DNA of 64,000 nucleotides from an uncultured Eubacteriales bacterium (lineage in GTDB: Bacteria > Bacillota > Clostridia > Oscillospirales > Acutalibacteraceae), in NCBI GenBank assembly GCA_934486705.1, contig CAKSQS010000006.1:1-64000 (forward strand), in the 5' to 3' direction. Of this stretch, positions 7,883-15,424 are shown one piece after another. The first letter of the stretch is position 1; each line of letters begins with the position of its first letter. The notes below the pieces were generated by a model, which was not told where the DNA came from, did no database searches, and saw only the letters and a program-made list of their open reading frames with translations. The translations under genes were made by a program, and so were the position numbers.

Positions 7883-9370
7883 TCAGTTTGCGTTTTCTAT
7901 AAATTTCTTTACCTTGGATTCCTTGGAATATTGCTTTACGGTTTCAATGTTTTCATCTAACCACTCGGTTCGTATCCGCAAAAAGTCCTTTAGCTGCTTT
8001 ACTGCCTCATCGTAAGAGCGGGCGTTGCGCTCGGCGGGCTTTAAAACATCGTGCTCTTCCTTAAAGGTATATCCCCATACTCTGAAATTACGTTCTATTG
8101 CATCACCCAAATACTCTATACAGTCATCTATATAGCCGTTTAAATATTCCTCGCTGAAATATGTCTTGCGCAGCTGCTTGTAGCGCTTTATTATTCTGTC
8201 GGTAAAATCTTCGTCCTTTATGAGCATTACATACCAAAGGCAGTGCTGCATTTCAAGATGGTTGGGTATAATATAAGAGTCCTGGTAGTTATCGCACGCG
8301 GAGTTGAAATCCCATATGCACATACGGAATTTACCCGTCATATCCTTGTATATATATGTTGAAAGCCAGCCTGCGTCGTAATTACAGGTAAACTCGTTTA
8401 TAAGGAAAAAGTCGATAAACGACTCAACGTCTATATAATCCTCATAGCCCGCGCCCGGATTATCAAAATCGTATGAATACAGCATTTTTTCAAAGGACGA
8501 AAAATCCTGCCGAATGGATTCGGTCAATTCGGGCGTAAGCAGAGATGTGCCGGGGTAGACTATATCGATTATATTTTTTGTGCGCAGGGTGTATTTTGAA
8601 AAGGAGTTAAGGTTTTTCAGCTCATTATCGCTGCCCCTGTCCAAACGCAGGGCATAGCCCGAGTAATTATTGTTTTTTTCATCAACGGTAAGGTTAAGTC
8701 TGGCGTCGTTTTTACCTGCGGTAATAGTTTCCGCAAGAACGTATACCCCGCGGTATTCGCCGTTCAGCATAACCTCGCAGAACCGCACGTTGGGCGCATA
8801 GTCCATAATTTCGCCCGCAATGTTGTACCACATATAGTTTCTTATAAGGGTTTTATCGATAAACGGTCCGTGCAGCACCCAATCCTGATGCTCGTCCATA
8901 CCGAGCAGCGCGTAAGGGTTGCTCTTTCCGTCCTCGGTTATAAGCTTTATGGCATAGCCGGGTTTATCAAAGCTTCTTGAAGAGTTTCCTCTTATGTGAA
9001 TTTCAACCTTGCTTGAAAAATCGGACGCGTCCGTCGGGTGGTTGAACTCACTTTCGTTATCAAATGTGCTGATGTACGCGGTTATTCTGTCAGAGCCGTC
9101 GGGAGCGGTGGTGTAGCCCGTTTCCCTGCCGTTTTCATCCTTAAGCGTTGCGCCGGGAATAGTCTTGCCGCCCGTATTTATGCTTATTATGGGCAGGTGT
9201 GTGCAAAGCTCGCCGCCGGCGTGCGCTGTTTTGCAGGGCGTTTTTTGAGGTGCGTCCCAATGCTGGTGGTAGCGTTTTTGGGTATCAATACCGAAAACAT
9301 ACTGCCAGTTTATACTGCCCAAAACAAGAATTACCGCAAGCGCGGTGATTCCTATTGCTTTATATTTCAT
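7883..9370 (-). CDS. CotH-family protein kinase, membrane anchored
   Basis: 495 residues with an N-terminal membrane anchor (5-25). The CotH signature is clear: IHIRGNSSRSFDKPGYAIKL (from about 125), LLGMDEHQDWVLHGPFIDKT, RNYMWYNIAGEI, CEVMLNGEYRGVYVLAE and later IWDFNSACDN, which carries the acidic metal-binding residue. CotH of Bacillus spores is an atypical protein kinase; many clostridial relatives are secreted. Here it lies in a c-di-GMP-controlled polysaccharide operon next to VTC and DUF4956 proteins. Its substrate is unknown; phosphorylation of a surface protein or of the polymer is inference. Confidence 0.9.
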   Translation of the reverse strand: MKYKAIGITALAVILVLGSINWQYVFGIDTQKRYHQHWDAPQKTPCKTAHAGGELCTHLPIISINTGGKTIPGATLKDENGRETGYTTAPDGSDRITAYISTFDNESEFNHPTDASDFSSKVEIHIRGNSSRSFDKPGYAIKLITEDGKSNPYALLGMDEHQDWVLHGPFIDKTLIRNYMWYNIAGEIMDYAPNVRFCEVMLNGEYRGVYVLAETITAGKNDARLNLTVDEKNNNYSGYALRLDRGSDNELKNLNSFSKYTLRTKNIIDIVYPGTSLLTPELTESIRQDFSSFEKMLYSYDFDNPGAGYEDYIDVESFIDFFLINEFTCNYDAGWLSTYIYKDMTGKFRMCIWDFNSACDNYQDSYIIPNHLEMQHCLWYVMLIKDEDFTDRIIKRYKQLRKTYFSEEYLNGYIDDCIEYLGDAIERNFRVWGYTFKEEHDVLKPAERNARSYDEAVKQLKDFLRIRTEWLDENIETVKQYSKESKVKKFIENAN

Positions 9371-9390
9371 TTAAGCGCACCTCCCTTTTT

Positions 9391-10824
9391 TTAATTGCCG
9401 TCGTGCTTTACGGCGTCGTTAATATAATTTTTTAGGGGTATGTTTATCATGCGGGGCAGTCTTCGCAGCACTGCGGATTTTGAATTGACGCCCGCGCCGA
9501 AAACAAAGTAATTCATTTGGGTCTTTCGCTCTTCATCGTCGTCTCCGCCCAAAAGCACCTTGTAGCCGCTTACCATCCATGCCTTATCCGCCATGGCGGA
9601 GCGTTTGGAGTAGGGGTAAGCCATTGCCACGGTGGGCTTTACGGAATGCTCTTTCAGATTTCGGTTGAAAACGGCAAAGTCTGCCTGTGCTGCGGGTAAA
9701 AAGCTGCTGTATTCCTCGCCCTCGGCGCAGTTTGCGCCCGTGCGGTTATCGTGCGAGAATATGTGCATATTCTGCGTGTGGCTTATCATTTCAACCGCGC
9801 CCGAATCCGCCATTTCGGCTATTTCGCTCCATGTGCAAAACGGCGCGGCGCTTTTGCTTCTTGCCTCGGGGCTTTCGGTCGCGCTGTCTATCTCGTAGCC
9901 GATAAGGGCAAGCGAGAGGGTAGCGCCGTATTTTTTAAGCAGAGGATATGCGTTTTTATATACCCCGTACTTGCCGTCGTCGGCGGTAAGCAATATCGGC
10001 TTTGCGGGAATGTTTTTATCCTTTCCCTCCATATAATCTGCAAGCTGTCGGCAGGTTATGGTGGTGTAGCCGTTGTTTTTAAGCCATATGAGGTCCTCTT
10101 CAAACTCGTTTTGATATATGGCGTATTCATCGAGGGCTATGCCCGAGCTTAAATCGCTTTGGGTTACAAATTCGTGGTACATTATTACGGGCACGCGAAA
10201 AACCCTTCTTGCGTTTTTGCCTGCTTGGCAGGGTGAGGAAGCTTGGGTTTTCTCCTCTCCGCGCAGCGCCGCCACCTTGTAGTAAAACGTCTTGCCGTCG
10301 GCAGTATCGTCATACCACACGGTTTCTTCGGTTGTACCGAGAGAGGTATAAGCGCCGTCAATTGCGGGGGAGCGGAATATTTCGTATGTACAGTCCGTGC
10401 CGGCTGAAGAAAACTGCACCGCGTTTGTGTACATATCCATTTTTGTAACGGAGCTTATACTCGGCACTTTAAGCGCGGCTTTGGTTTGCGTGCTTTCGCT
10501 CTTTATAGTAACCTTTTCGGTTTCCCGCCCCGAAGATTCGCGGCTGCCCTTTACCACCGTAATTTTATAGCGGTAGGTTATGCCTGCGGCTGCGGTTTCG
10601 TCGGTGTAGGAGAGCTCCTTTGTATCGTCAATAAACCTGTAGTTATCCTCGCCGTCTTCAAGCCGATATACACGGTAAAAATCCGCCGTATCCGATTTAT
10701 CCCACGTTACGGTTATTTTATTTTTCGCCTGTGCGGCGGCATTTCCCACCGCCGCAGGGGCTTTGCCATTACAGCCGCACAGAAGAAATGCGAGGGAAAG
10801 AATAACAGCCGTAATTCTTTTCAT
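9391..10824 (-). CDS. Lipoprotein with fibronectin III domains and polysaccharide deacetylase-like domain
   Basis: 477 residues. A lipobox (LLCGC, Cys18) predicts a lipoprotein. Residues about 36-110 and 115-200 look like two fibronectin type III domains. The C-terminal half is a NodB-like fold: VIMYHEF, PILLTADDGKYG in place of the usual TFDDG, and ISHTQNMH fitting the zinc-binding HxxxxH pattern. The catalytic Asp and metal ligand Asp are therefore kept although TF became TA. It likely removes acetyl groups from the exported polymer (as PgaB/IcaB do). Confidence 0.82.
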   Translation of the reverse strand: MKRITAVILSLAFLLCGCNGKAPAAVGNAAAQAKNKITVTWDKSDTADFYRVYRLEDGEDNYRFIDDTKELSYTDETAAAGITYRYKITVVKGSRESSGRETEKVTIKSESTQTKAALKVPSISSVTKMDMYTNAVQFSSAGTDCTYEIFRSPAIDGAYTSLGTTEETVWYDDTADGKTFYYKVAALRGEEKTQASSPCQAGKNARRVFRVPVIMYHEFVTQSDLSSGIALDEYAIYQNEFEEDLIWLKNNGYTTITCRQLADYMEGKDKNIPAKPILLTADDGKYGVYKNAYPLLKKYGATLSLALIGYEIDSATESPEARSKSAAPFCTWSEIAEMADSGAVEMISHTQNMHIFSHDNRTGANCAEGEEYSSFLPAAQADFAVFNRNLKEHSVKPTVAMAYPYSKRSAMADKAWMVSGYKVLLGGDDDEERKTQMNYFVFGAGVNSKSAVLRRLPRMINIPLKNYINDAVKHDGN

Positions 10825-11502
10825 TTAGTTTGAAACCTCGTCGTTTTGCATTACCAAATTCACGTATTCTATATTTTCAAGCCTGTAAATGCTGTCGGCA
10901 ATATCCGTTTCTCCCTTTTCGGCTTTTTTAATAAGCTTTTGGGTAAGCTCGTAGATAAGCTCCACCGTGTCTTGCGTGGTGTTTTCCACCCTTAAAACCG
11001 CCTTGCCCGAAAAAAGCTTGTAAACCTGCGATTTTATCATAGGCTGCTTTGAGCGGTCCGCACGGACGATCAGAAGCATTCGGTTATCGCTTTTAATGCA
11101 GCCGAGAATAAGTATTACAACAAAGGTTACCGCGCTGCCTACAGCGGCTACAAGGTAATCGCCCACGCCGCAGCAAATACCTATTATAATTGACCAGAAG
11201 ATGTACACCGTATCGCGCGAATCCTTTATGGCCGTGCGGAAACGGACTATGGAAAGCGCACCCACCATACCGAGCGACAGCGCTATGTTATTTCCTATAA
11301 CGGTCATTACAGTGCCCGTAAGCACCGTTAAAATTACGAGCGAGGCGTTGAATTTTTTGCTGTAAATAGTGCCGCGGTGCGATAGCTGATATGAAATAAA
11401 AATAAACATTCCGAGAACCGCCGCCGCAGATATATTCATTAAAATCTGCTGCCAGGTCATATCGCTGGGGTTTGTAAAAAGGCTGTAAATTTTCTCTCTC
11501 AT
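10825..11502 (-). CDS. DUF4956 integral membrane protein
   Basis: 225 residues with four membrane segments (about 22-42, 55-75, 80-96, 108-136) and the conserved block GMVGALSIVRFRTAIKDSRDTVYIFW that marks DUF4956. The soluble C-terminal part (150-225) is mixed alpha/beta. DUF4956 genes are often next to VTC-domain genes, as here, 12 bp apart. The function is not established. Confidence 0.88.
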   Translation of the reverse strand: MREKIYSLFTNPSDMTWQQILMNISAAAVLGMFIFISYQLSHRGTIYSKKFNASLVILTVLTGTVMTVIGNNIALSLGMVGALSIVRFRTAIKDSRDTVYIFWSIIIGICCGVGDYLVAAVGSAVTFVVILILGCIKSDNRMLLIVRADRSKQPMIKSQVYKLFSGKAVLRVENTTQDTVELIYELTQKLIKKAEKGETDIADSIYRLENIEYVNLVMQNDEVSN

Positions 11503-11514
11503 TTTAATTAACTC

Positions 11515-12210
11515 CTATAATCTTGTTTGGTATCCGTTTTGGCGCGCCAGTACATATTTGCTCACCGAAATTTCGCTTCGGTTAACGGGGTTTATCATTC
11601 TTTTTATATATTCAAGCAAAAAGCCGTTGTATTTCACTTCAAGCACCGCATTGTAAGGGTCAAGCACCGGGTTCATATTGAGCCTTTCGCTGAATATATC
11701 AAAGCAGCTTTCGGTGGAAACAATGCGGTTATCAAAGGTTATGCGAATTTTATTTTCCTTGGCGATGTATGCCTTGCGGTTGTATTCCACAACGGTCTTT
11801 GGCAAATAGCAGTGGGTGTGCATTAAAGCATAACACTCTGCGGCAAAGGGCTCGCTGTATAAAAGCAGGGGCGAGTAATCCCCTAATGTTAGGCGAGCGG
11901 CATGCTCGCGTTTAAGCTTAAGCGACCGTTTTAATTGGTTTGAGCCCTGCTTTTGCTTTATTTCAAGCATGGCGTAATCCGCTTTCGGGTCGTAGCAGCG
12001 CAGCCGAATTTTACGGCGCAGCTCCACACCCGCCTGCTTTTCAAAAAAATCGCGGTCGTAAAGCGTATCGAAATAAAGGGAGCGTACCGTATAGCCGTGC
12101 GTGCCGTTGTGCGGGTCGGCGTGCAATACGTTTTCCAACTTGCCCGAGAGCGCAATAAACTCATCCACATTTATTAAAAACTTTTTTTCTTCCCTTAAAA
12201 CACGGTTCAA
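11515..12210 (-). CDS. VTC-domain (polyphosphate polymerase-like) protein
   Basis: 231 residues forming a triphosphate-tunnel-type fold. Basic and acidic strand residues line up as in VTC domains: EEKKFLI near the start, ELRRKIRLRCY, MLEIKQKQG, KRSLKLKREHA, VEYNRKAYI and AVLEVKYNGFLL. The yeast VTC4 domain makes polyphosphate from ATP; bacterial stand-alone versions beside DUF4956 and CotH have no firm role. It is the first gene of the operon, 14 bp after the riboswitch terminator. Confidence 0.88.
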   Translation of the reverse strand: MNRVLREEKKFLINVDEFIALSGKLENVLHADPHNGTHGYTVRSLYFDTLYDRDFFEKQAGVELRRKIRLRCYDPKADYAMLEIKQKQGSNQLKRSLKLKREHAARLTLGDYSPLLLYSEPFAAECYALMHTHCYLPKTVVEYNRKAYIAKENKIRITFDNRIVSTESCFDIFSERLNMNPVLDPYNAVLEVKYNGFLLEYIKRMINPVNRSEISVSKYVLARQNGYQTRL

Positions 12211-12223
12211 TTTATCACCTCAA

Positions 12224-12262
12224 CAAAAAAACCGACCGCACATAAAAAAGTGTGCGGTCAGT
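12224..12262 (-). terminator. Riboswitch expression-platform terminator
   Basis: On the minus strand CTGACCGCACA pairs with TGTGCGGTCGG (11 bp) followed by TTTTTTT. It lies directly after the c-di-GMP aptamer and before the VTC gene, so transcription into the operon can be stopped or allowed here. Confidence 0.92.
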
Positions 12263-12264
12263 CG

Positions 12265-12341
12265 ATCATACGGAAATTTCCGGTTAGACACTAAACTTTG
12301 CGTCCCAGCCTTTCGGCGGGTTTGCCCATAATGCGATTTGC
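12265..12341 (-). promoter_or_regulatory. Cyclic-di-GMP-I (GEMM) riboswitch
   Basis: The minus strand reads GGGCAAACC, a stem capped by a GAAA tetraloop (CGCCGAAAGGC), then GGGACGCAAAG, the three most conserved blocks of the GEMM-I aptamer, followed by CTAACC for the tetraloop receptor side. It begins just after a sigma-70-type promoter and is followed at once by an intrinsic terminator. It therefore controls the nine-gene polysaccharide/CotH operon. Whether c-di-GMP turns the operon on or off cannot be read with certainty; on is the usual logic for exopolysaccharide. Confidence 0.94.
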
Positions 12342-12345
12342 AACT

Positions 12346-12374
12346 ATTATAGCAAAAGCTTAAAACAAATGCAA
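12346..12374 (-). promoter_or_regulatory. Promoter of the polysaccharide operon
   Basis: Minus-strand TTGCAT, 17-bp spacer, TATAAT. Transcription would begin about 7 bp later, exactly at the 5' edge of the riboswitch. Confidence 0.85.
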
Positions 12375-12382
12375 GAAAAAAT

Positions 12383-12751
12383 TTAATTATCGGTTATTTT
12401 CCAATAGTATTTCCTTCCCGATTCGGGAAAATCATCAAGCACGCCGTGCTCGGGGTCAAGAAATTTGCCCTTAAAATACAGCGACCAATGCCAGCAGCGC
12501 GGCGTTTCAAGGCTTAAAAAGCATATTTCGGGCAGCTCCTCGCGGCGGTTTACCGCTACGCGGTTTTTTTCGTATGTAATGCCAAGCCTATCCAGCGCGG
12601 AATACATCATTTTAAGGTCGGTCTCGCGCTCGGTGTCCACAATTTTTATTATTTCCTCTACCGATTTTCCCGAGAGCATGGCAAGCACCGCCTGCCCGCA
12701 TTGCAGCGGCGTGGGCTCATGAATATAAACAGGTTTTTCGCAAAGCGGCAT
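12383..12751 (-). CDS. Small C39-like cysteine peptidase-fold protein
   Basis: 122 residues. PTPLQCGQAVLAML has the Gln-Cys arrangement of papain/C39 enzymes, CWHWSLYF gives a candidate catalytic His, and LDPEHGV a candidate Asp. That is a full C39-like triad in a very short protein with no signal peptide and no transporter fused. Role unknown. It is the last gene of a three-gene minus-strand group and ends about 9 bp before the -35 box of the polysaccharide-operon promoter. Confidence 0.6.
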   Translation of the reverse strand: MPLCEKPVYIHEPTPLQCGQAVLAMLSGKSVEEIIKIVDTERETDLKMMYSALDRLGITYEKNRVAVNRREELPEICFLSLETPRCWHWSLYFKGKFLDPEHGVLDDFPESGRKYYWKITDN

Positions 12752-12760
12752 ATTTTCACC

Positions 12761-13246
12761 CTATGCGAAAAGCCGCGCTATTACCGGCACAAGATATGTT
12801 ACAAACGTAACTATAGCCCCTGCGGTAAGCACGCCGAGTGCGATTGACGGGAAAGCTTTTTTAAGCTTCATTTCAAGCATTGCGGCTATAAGCGCGCCCG
12901 TCCATGCGCCCGTGCCCGGCAGCGGAATGGCAACGAAGATGAAAAGTCCCCAAAATGCATATTTCTGCACCGTTTCGGATTTGCTGTTCGCCTTATTTTC
13001 AAGGCGGGTTACAAGCCCGTCAAGCTTGGGCATTTTTTCGCGCATAAAGGCAAATATTTTCTTGATAAATATAATAATAAACGGCACGGGAACAAGGTTG
13101 CCCACTATAGCCACGGGTATTGCTGCCCAGTAGGGCAGACCCATACCCACGCCTATGGGTATTGCGCCGCGTAATTCAATTACCGGGACCATTGAAACCA
13201 AAAAGGTGATAATAAGCTTTCCGAATGTTGTGCTGAAAAATGCCAT
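12761..13246 (-). CDS. Small multidrug export family membrane protein (COG2426-like)
   Basis: 161 residues, mostly membrane helices, with the family pattern PVIELRGAIPIGVGMGLPYW near the start and PLPGTGAWTGALIA in the second half. The two inverted half-motifs (ELRGAIP and PLPGTGAW) resemble the DedA/SNARE-like fold with re-entrant loops. The drug-export name is historical; the transported substrate is unknown. Confidence 0.8.
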   Translation of the reverse strand: MAFFSTTFGKLIITFLVSMVPVIELRGAIPIGVGMGLPYWAAIPVAIVGNLVPVPFIIIFIKKIFAFMREKMPKLDGLVTRLENKANSKSETVQKYAFWGLFIFVAIPLPGTGAWTGALIAAMLEMKLKKAFPSIALGVLTAGAIVTFVTYLVPVIARLFA

Positions 13247-13256
13247 AAAAATCTCC

Positions 13257-14663
13257 TTATCTGCGCAGAGAGGGTATTATTCTTCCGAGTGCTGAAAATA
13301 AATACTTATAATTAACCGCCGCCACCGCCGCTACGCCGAGTACCTGAACGGGAATCCAAAACGGCAATTCATAAACTATAAAAACGGTTTGCACAAGGGT
13401 TATTACGGTATTTGCGGCGACGCTGCCGCCGTAAAGCTTAAAGCGGATATATTTTCTTGAATTTGCGGCGCGGATCAAAAACACCGCGAAATAGCTTATA
13501 AACGTGGCTATTGCCGCACCCTGAACGCCGAGGGGAGAGGGTATAAGCACAAAGTTAAGCGCAATATTTATTGCAGCACCCGCCATTGCGGTTAAAAACG
13601 ATATTCCGCTCTGCTTGGTAACAACATACACCGTGCCGAGGAATGAGGTAAACGCCGTAAACACCATTGAAAGCGATAAAACGGGCACATATTTCCACGC
13701 CTCGTAATATTCCGCGGCGGAGAGAATTTTTATAGCCGGCTTTGCAAGGGCGATTATTCCCGAACCCGCCAAAAACATAACCGCCTGAAACGAGCGCCAA
13801 ACGCCGCCGAAAAACTCGGCGTGCTCCTTTTCGTCCCCGTGGGACTCAACAACGGCGGAAAACTGCCATGCCTGCATAAATACGCTTGATACTATGGTTA
13901 AAATAGTGGGAATCTTATAGGACACCGCGTAAATACCGTTTGCCGTATCGCCTATATAGCCGTTTACCATATAGCGGTCGGAAACGCTGGTTATCCACCA
14001 AAAAACCGTTGTGGGAATAAGCGGAATACTGTATTTGAGCATTTTAACAAACGCTTTTTTGCGCGGGTGCGGGGTAAATTGCAGCCACAGCTTTTCTTTA
14101 ACAAACAGAAAAACGGTGCAAAGAAAATCCGCAAGAACTACCGAAAGCACGTAGCCCGTAAGCCCGATTTTCATAACCGCCAAGAATATTATATTAAGCG
14201 TGATTACAAGAGATGTGTTGATTATTCCCTGAACCGCAAAAAGCGCTGTATTTCCCCGCGCCCTTATAAACTGCGCGCAAAGGGAATGGTAGCAGGAGGA
14301 AAGCGTGTATATAACAATAAGCCAGATATGCCCGCGAAACTCCTTGACTATGCCGAGCAGCGGAACTATGGGAATAAACATAAGTGCGCCCAGAGTTATA
14401 ACAATAAAGCCCGCCGTGAAAATACTTCGCCTGCCGCGCTCGTTATCAAGTGCAAAGCGGAAAACACCGTCGGTAATTCCAAGCGATATTACGGGGAAAA
14501 GCAGGTTTGCGGTTTGGGTTATTAAGTCCGCCGTGCCGTAATCGGAGGGGGACATAAAGCCCGTGTAAAACCGCACCATAAAGAAAACGAGTATTTTCGA
14601 GCCGAACGTGCCTATGCTTATAAGCAATGTATTTGAAAACAGAGTTTTATATTTATTAGCCAA
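13257..14663 (-). CDS. Oligosaccharide flippase (Wzx/MATE-like, MOP superfamily)
   Basis: About 468 residues with 12-14 membrane segments. TLLISIGTFGSKILVFFMVRFYTGFMSPSDYG is the typical N-terminus of polysaccharide flippases (shown here across two helices). The start is taken as TTG at 14661-14663 because GGGGTGAGG lies 8 bp upstream; the longer frame from 14693 would begin before this site. It likely flips an undecaprenyl-linked glycan across the membrane and could serve the neighbouring envelope operon, although it has its own promoter. Confidence 0.82.
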   Translation of the reverse strand: MANKYKTLFSNTLLISIGTFGSKILVFFMVRFYTGFMSPSDYGTADLITQTANLLFPVISLGITDGVFRFALDNERGRRSIFTAGFIVITLGALMFIPIVPLLGIVKEFRGHIWLIVIYTLSSCYHSLCAQFIRARGNTALFAVQGIINTSLVITLNIIFLAVMKIGLTGYVLSVVLADFLCTVFLFVKEKLWLQFTPHPRKKAFVKMLKYSIPLIPTTVFWWITSVSDRYMVNGYIGDTANGIYAVSYKIPTILTIVSSVFMQAWQFSAVVESHGDEKEHAEFFGGVWRSFQAVMFLAGSGIIALAKPAIKILSAAEYYEAWKYVPVLSLSMVFTAFTSFLGTVYVVTKQSGISFLTAMAGAAINIALNFVLIPSPLGVQGAAIATFISYFAVFLIRAANSRKYIRFKLYGGSVAANTVITLVQTVFIVYELPFWIPVQVLGVAAVAAVNYKYLFSALGRIIPSLRR

Positions 14664-14703
14664 GTGGGAAACCTCACCCCTTTGGTAAAACATAGCATTA
14701 CCT

Positions 14704-14732
14704 ATCTTACCACATTTATCTGCCTTTTACAA
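14704..14732 (-). promoter_or_regulatory. Promoter of flippase group
   Basis: Minus-strand TTGTAA, 17-bp spacer, TAAGAT, about 40 bp upstream of the TTG start. It is back to back with the ArsR-family promoter. Confidence 0.55.
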
Positions 14733-14750
14733 GTTTTTTTAAATTGGTAC

Positions 14751-14820
14751 TTGACAAATACATATGAACAGAGTATCATATGAACAGAAATTCAAATGAA
14801 TGAATATTCATATGAATGGG
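14751..14820 (+). promoter_or_regulatory. Promoter and ArsR/SmtB-type operators of the metal-resistance operon
   Basis: TTGACA (14751-14756), 17-bp spacer, TATCAT (14774-14779). CATATGAACAG occurs twice, at 14761 and 14778, overlapping the -10. A perfect 12-bp palindrome ATGAATATTCAT lies at 14800-14811, extended by TTCAAATGA and CATATGAA on either side. This pattern matches SmtB/CzrA-like operators, so the repressor encoded next probably binds here. Confidence 0.8.
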
Positions 14821-14829
14821 GGTTGAAAT

Positions 14830-15198
14830 ATGGAAAAGCATATGCACGACCACGCCGAGATGCTGAAAGCGGTGCGGCACGAGTTGCCGAAGGACGAAAT
14901 GCTCTGCGATTTAGCCGATTTATTCAAGCTTTTCGGCGATACAACGCGTATGCGCATTTTGTTCTCGCTTTTTGAATCGGAAATGTGCGTTTGCGCCATT
15001 GCGGAACTGCTGGGTATGACACAATCGGCAATTTCGCACCAGTTAAAGGTCTTAAAGCAGAGCAATTTAATTGCCTGCCGAAGAGAGGGCAAAACAATCT
15101 ATTATTTCCTTGCCGATGATCATGTGCGAACAATTATAGGTCAGGGATTTAATCATTTAACAGAAGAAAGGAAAAAGAAAAATGAAAAAAACATTTGA
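14830..15198 (+). CDS. ArsR/SmtB-family metal-sensing repressor
   Basis: 122 residues with a winged helix-turn-helix (LADLFKLFGDTTRMRILFSL, then AIAELLGMTQSAISHQLKVL). The segment ESEMCVCAIAELL holds the CxC pair of the CadC/ArsR alpha-3 metal site (CVC). It has a His-rich start (MEKHMHDHAEM). Such proteins leave DNA when Cd, Pb, Zn or similar ions bind. It is the first gene of an operon with an HMA protein and a P1B ATPase and overlaps the HMA gene by 17 bp. Confidence 0.9.
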   Translation: MEKHMHDHAEMLKAVRHELPKDEMLCDLADLFKLFGDTTRMRILFSLFESEMCVCAIAELLGMTQSAISHQLKVLKQSNLIACRREGKTIYYFLADDHVRTIIGQGFNHLTEERKKKNEKNI

Positions 15199-15403
15199 AC
15201 TTGAAGATCTCGATTGCGCAAACTGCGCCGCAAAAATGGCGGAGGGAATAAGAAAAATTGAGGGAGTTACCTTTGCGGACGTTAATTTCCTTACCCAGAA
15301 AATGACCGTTGAGGCGGATGACGCAGAGTTTGATAACATTATGAAAAAAGCGGTCAAGGTTTGCCGCAGGGTTGAGCCCGATTGCCGCATAATACTTAAA
15401 TAA
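15182..15403 (+). CDS. Stand-alone heavy-metal-associated (HMA) metallochaperone
   Basis: 73 residues, one ferredoxin-like HMA domain with the metal site DCANCAAK (consensus GMxCxxC) in loop 1. In most ZntA/CadA pumps this domain is fused to the ATPase; here it is a separate gene immediately upstream of an ATPase that lacks it. It likely hands the metal ion to the pump. Confidence 0.9.
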   Translation: MKKTFELEDLDCANCAAKMAEGIRKIEGVTFADVNFLTQKMTVEADDAEFDNIMKKAVKVCRRVEPDCRIILK

Positions 15404-15424
15404 AGCAAAAAAGGGGAGCTTTTT

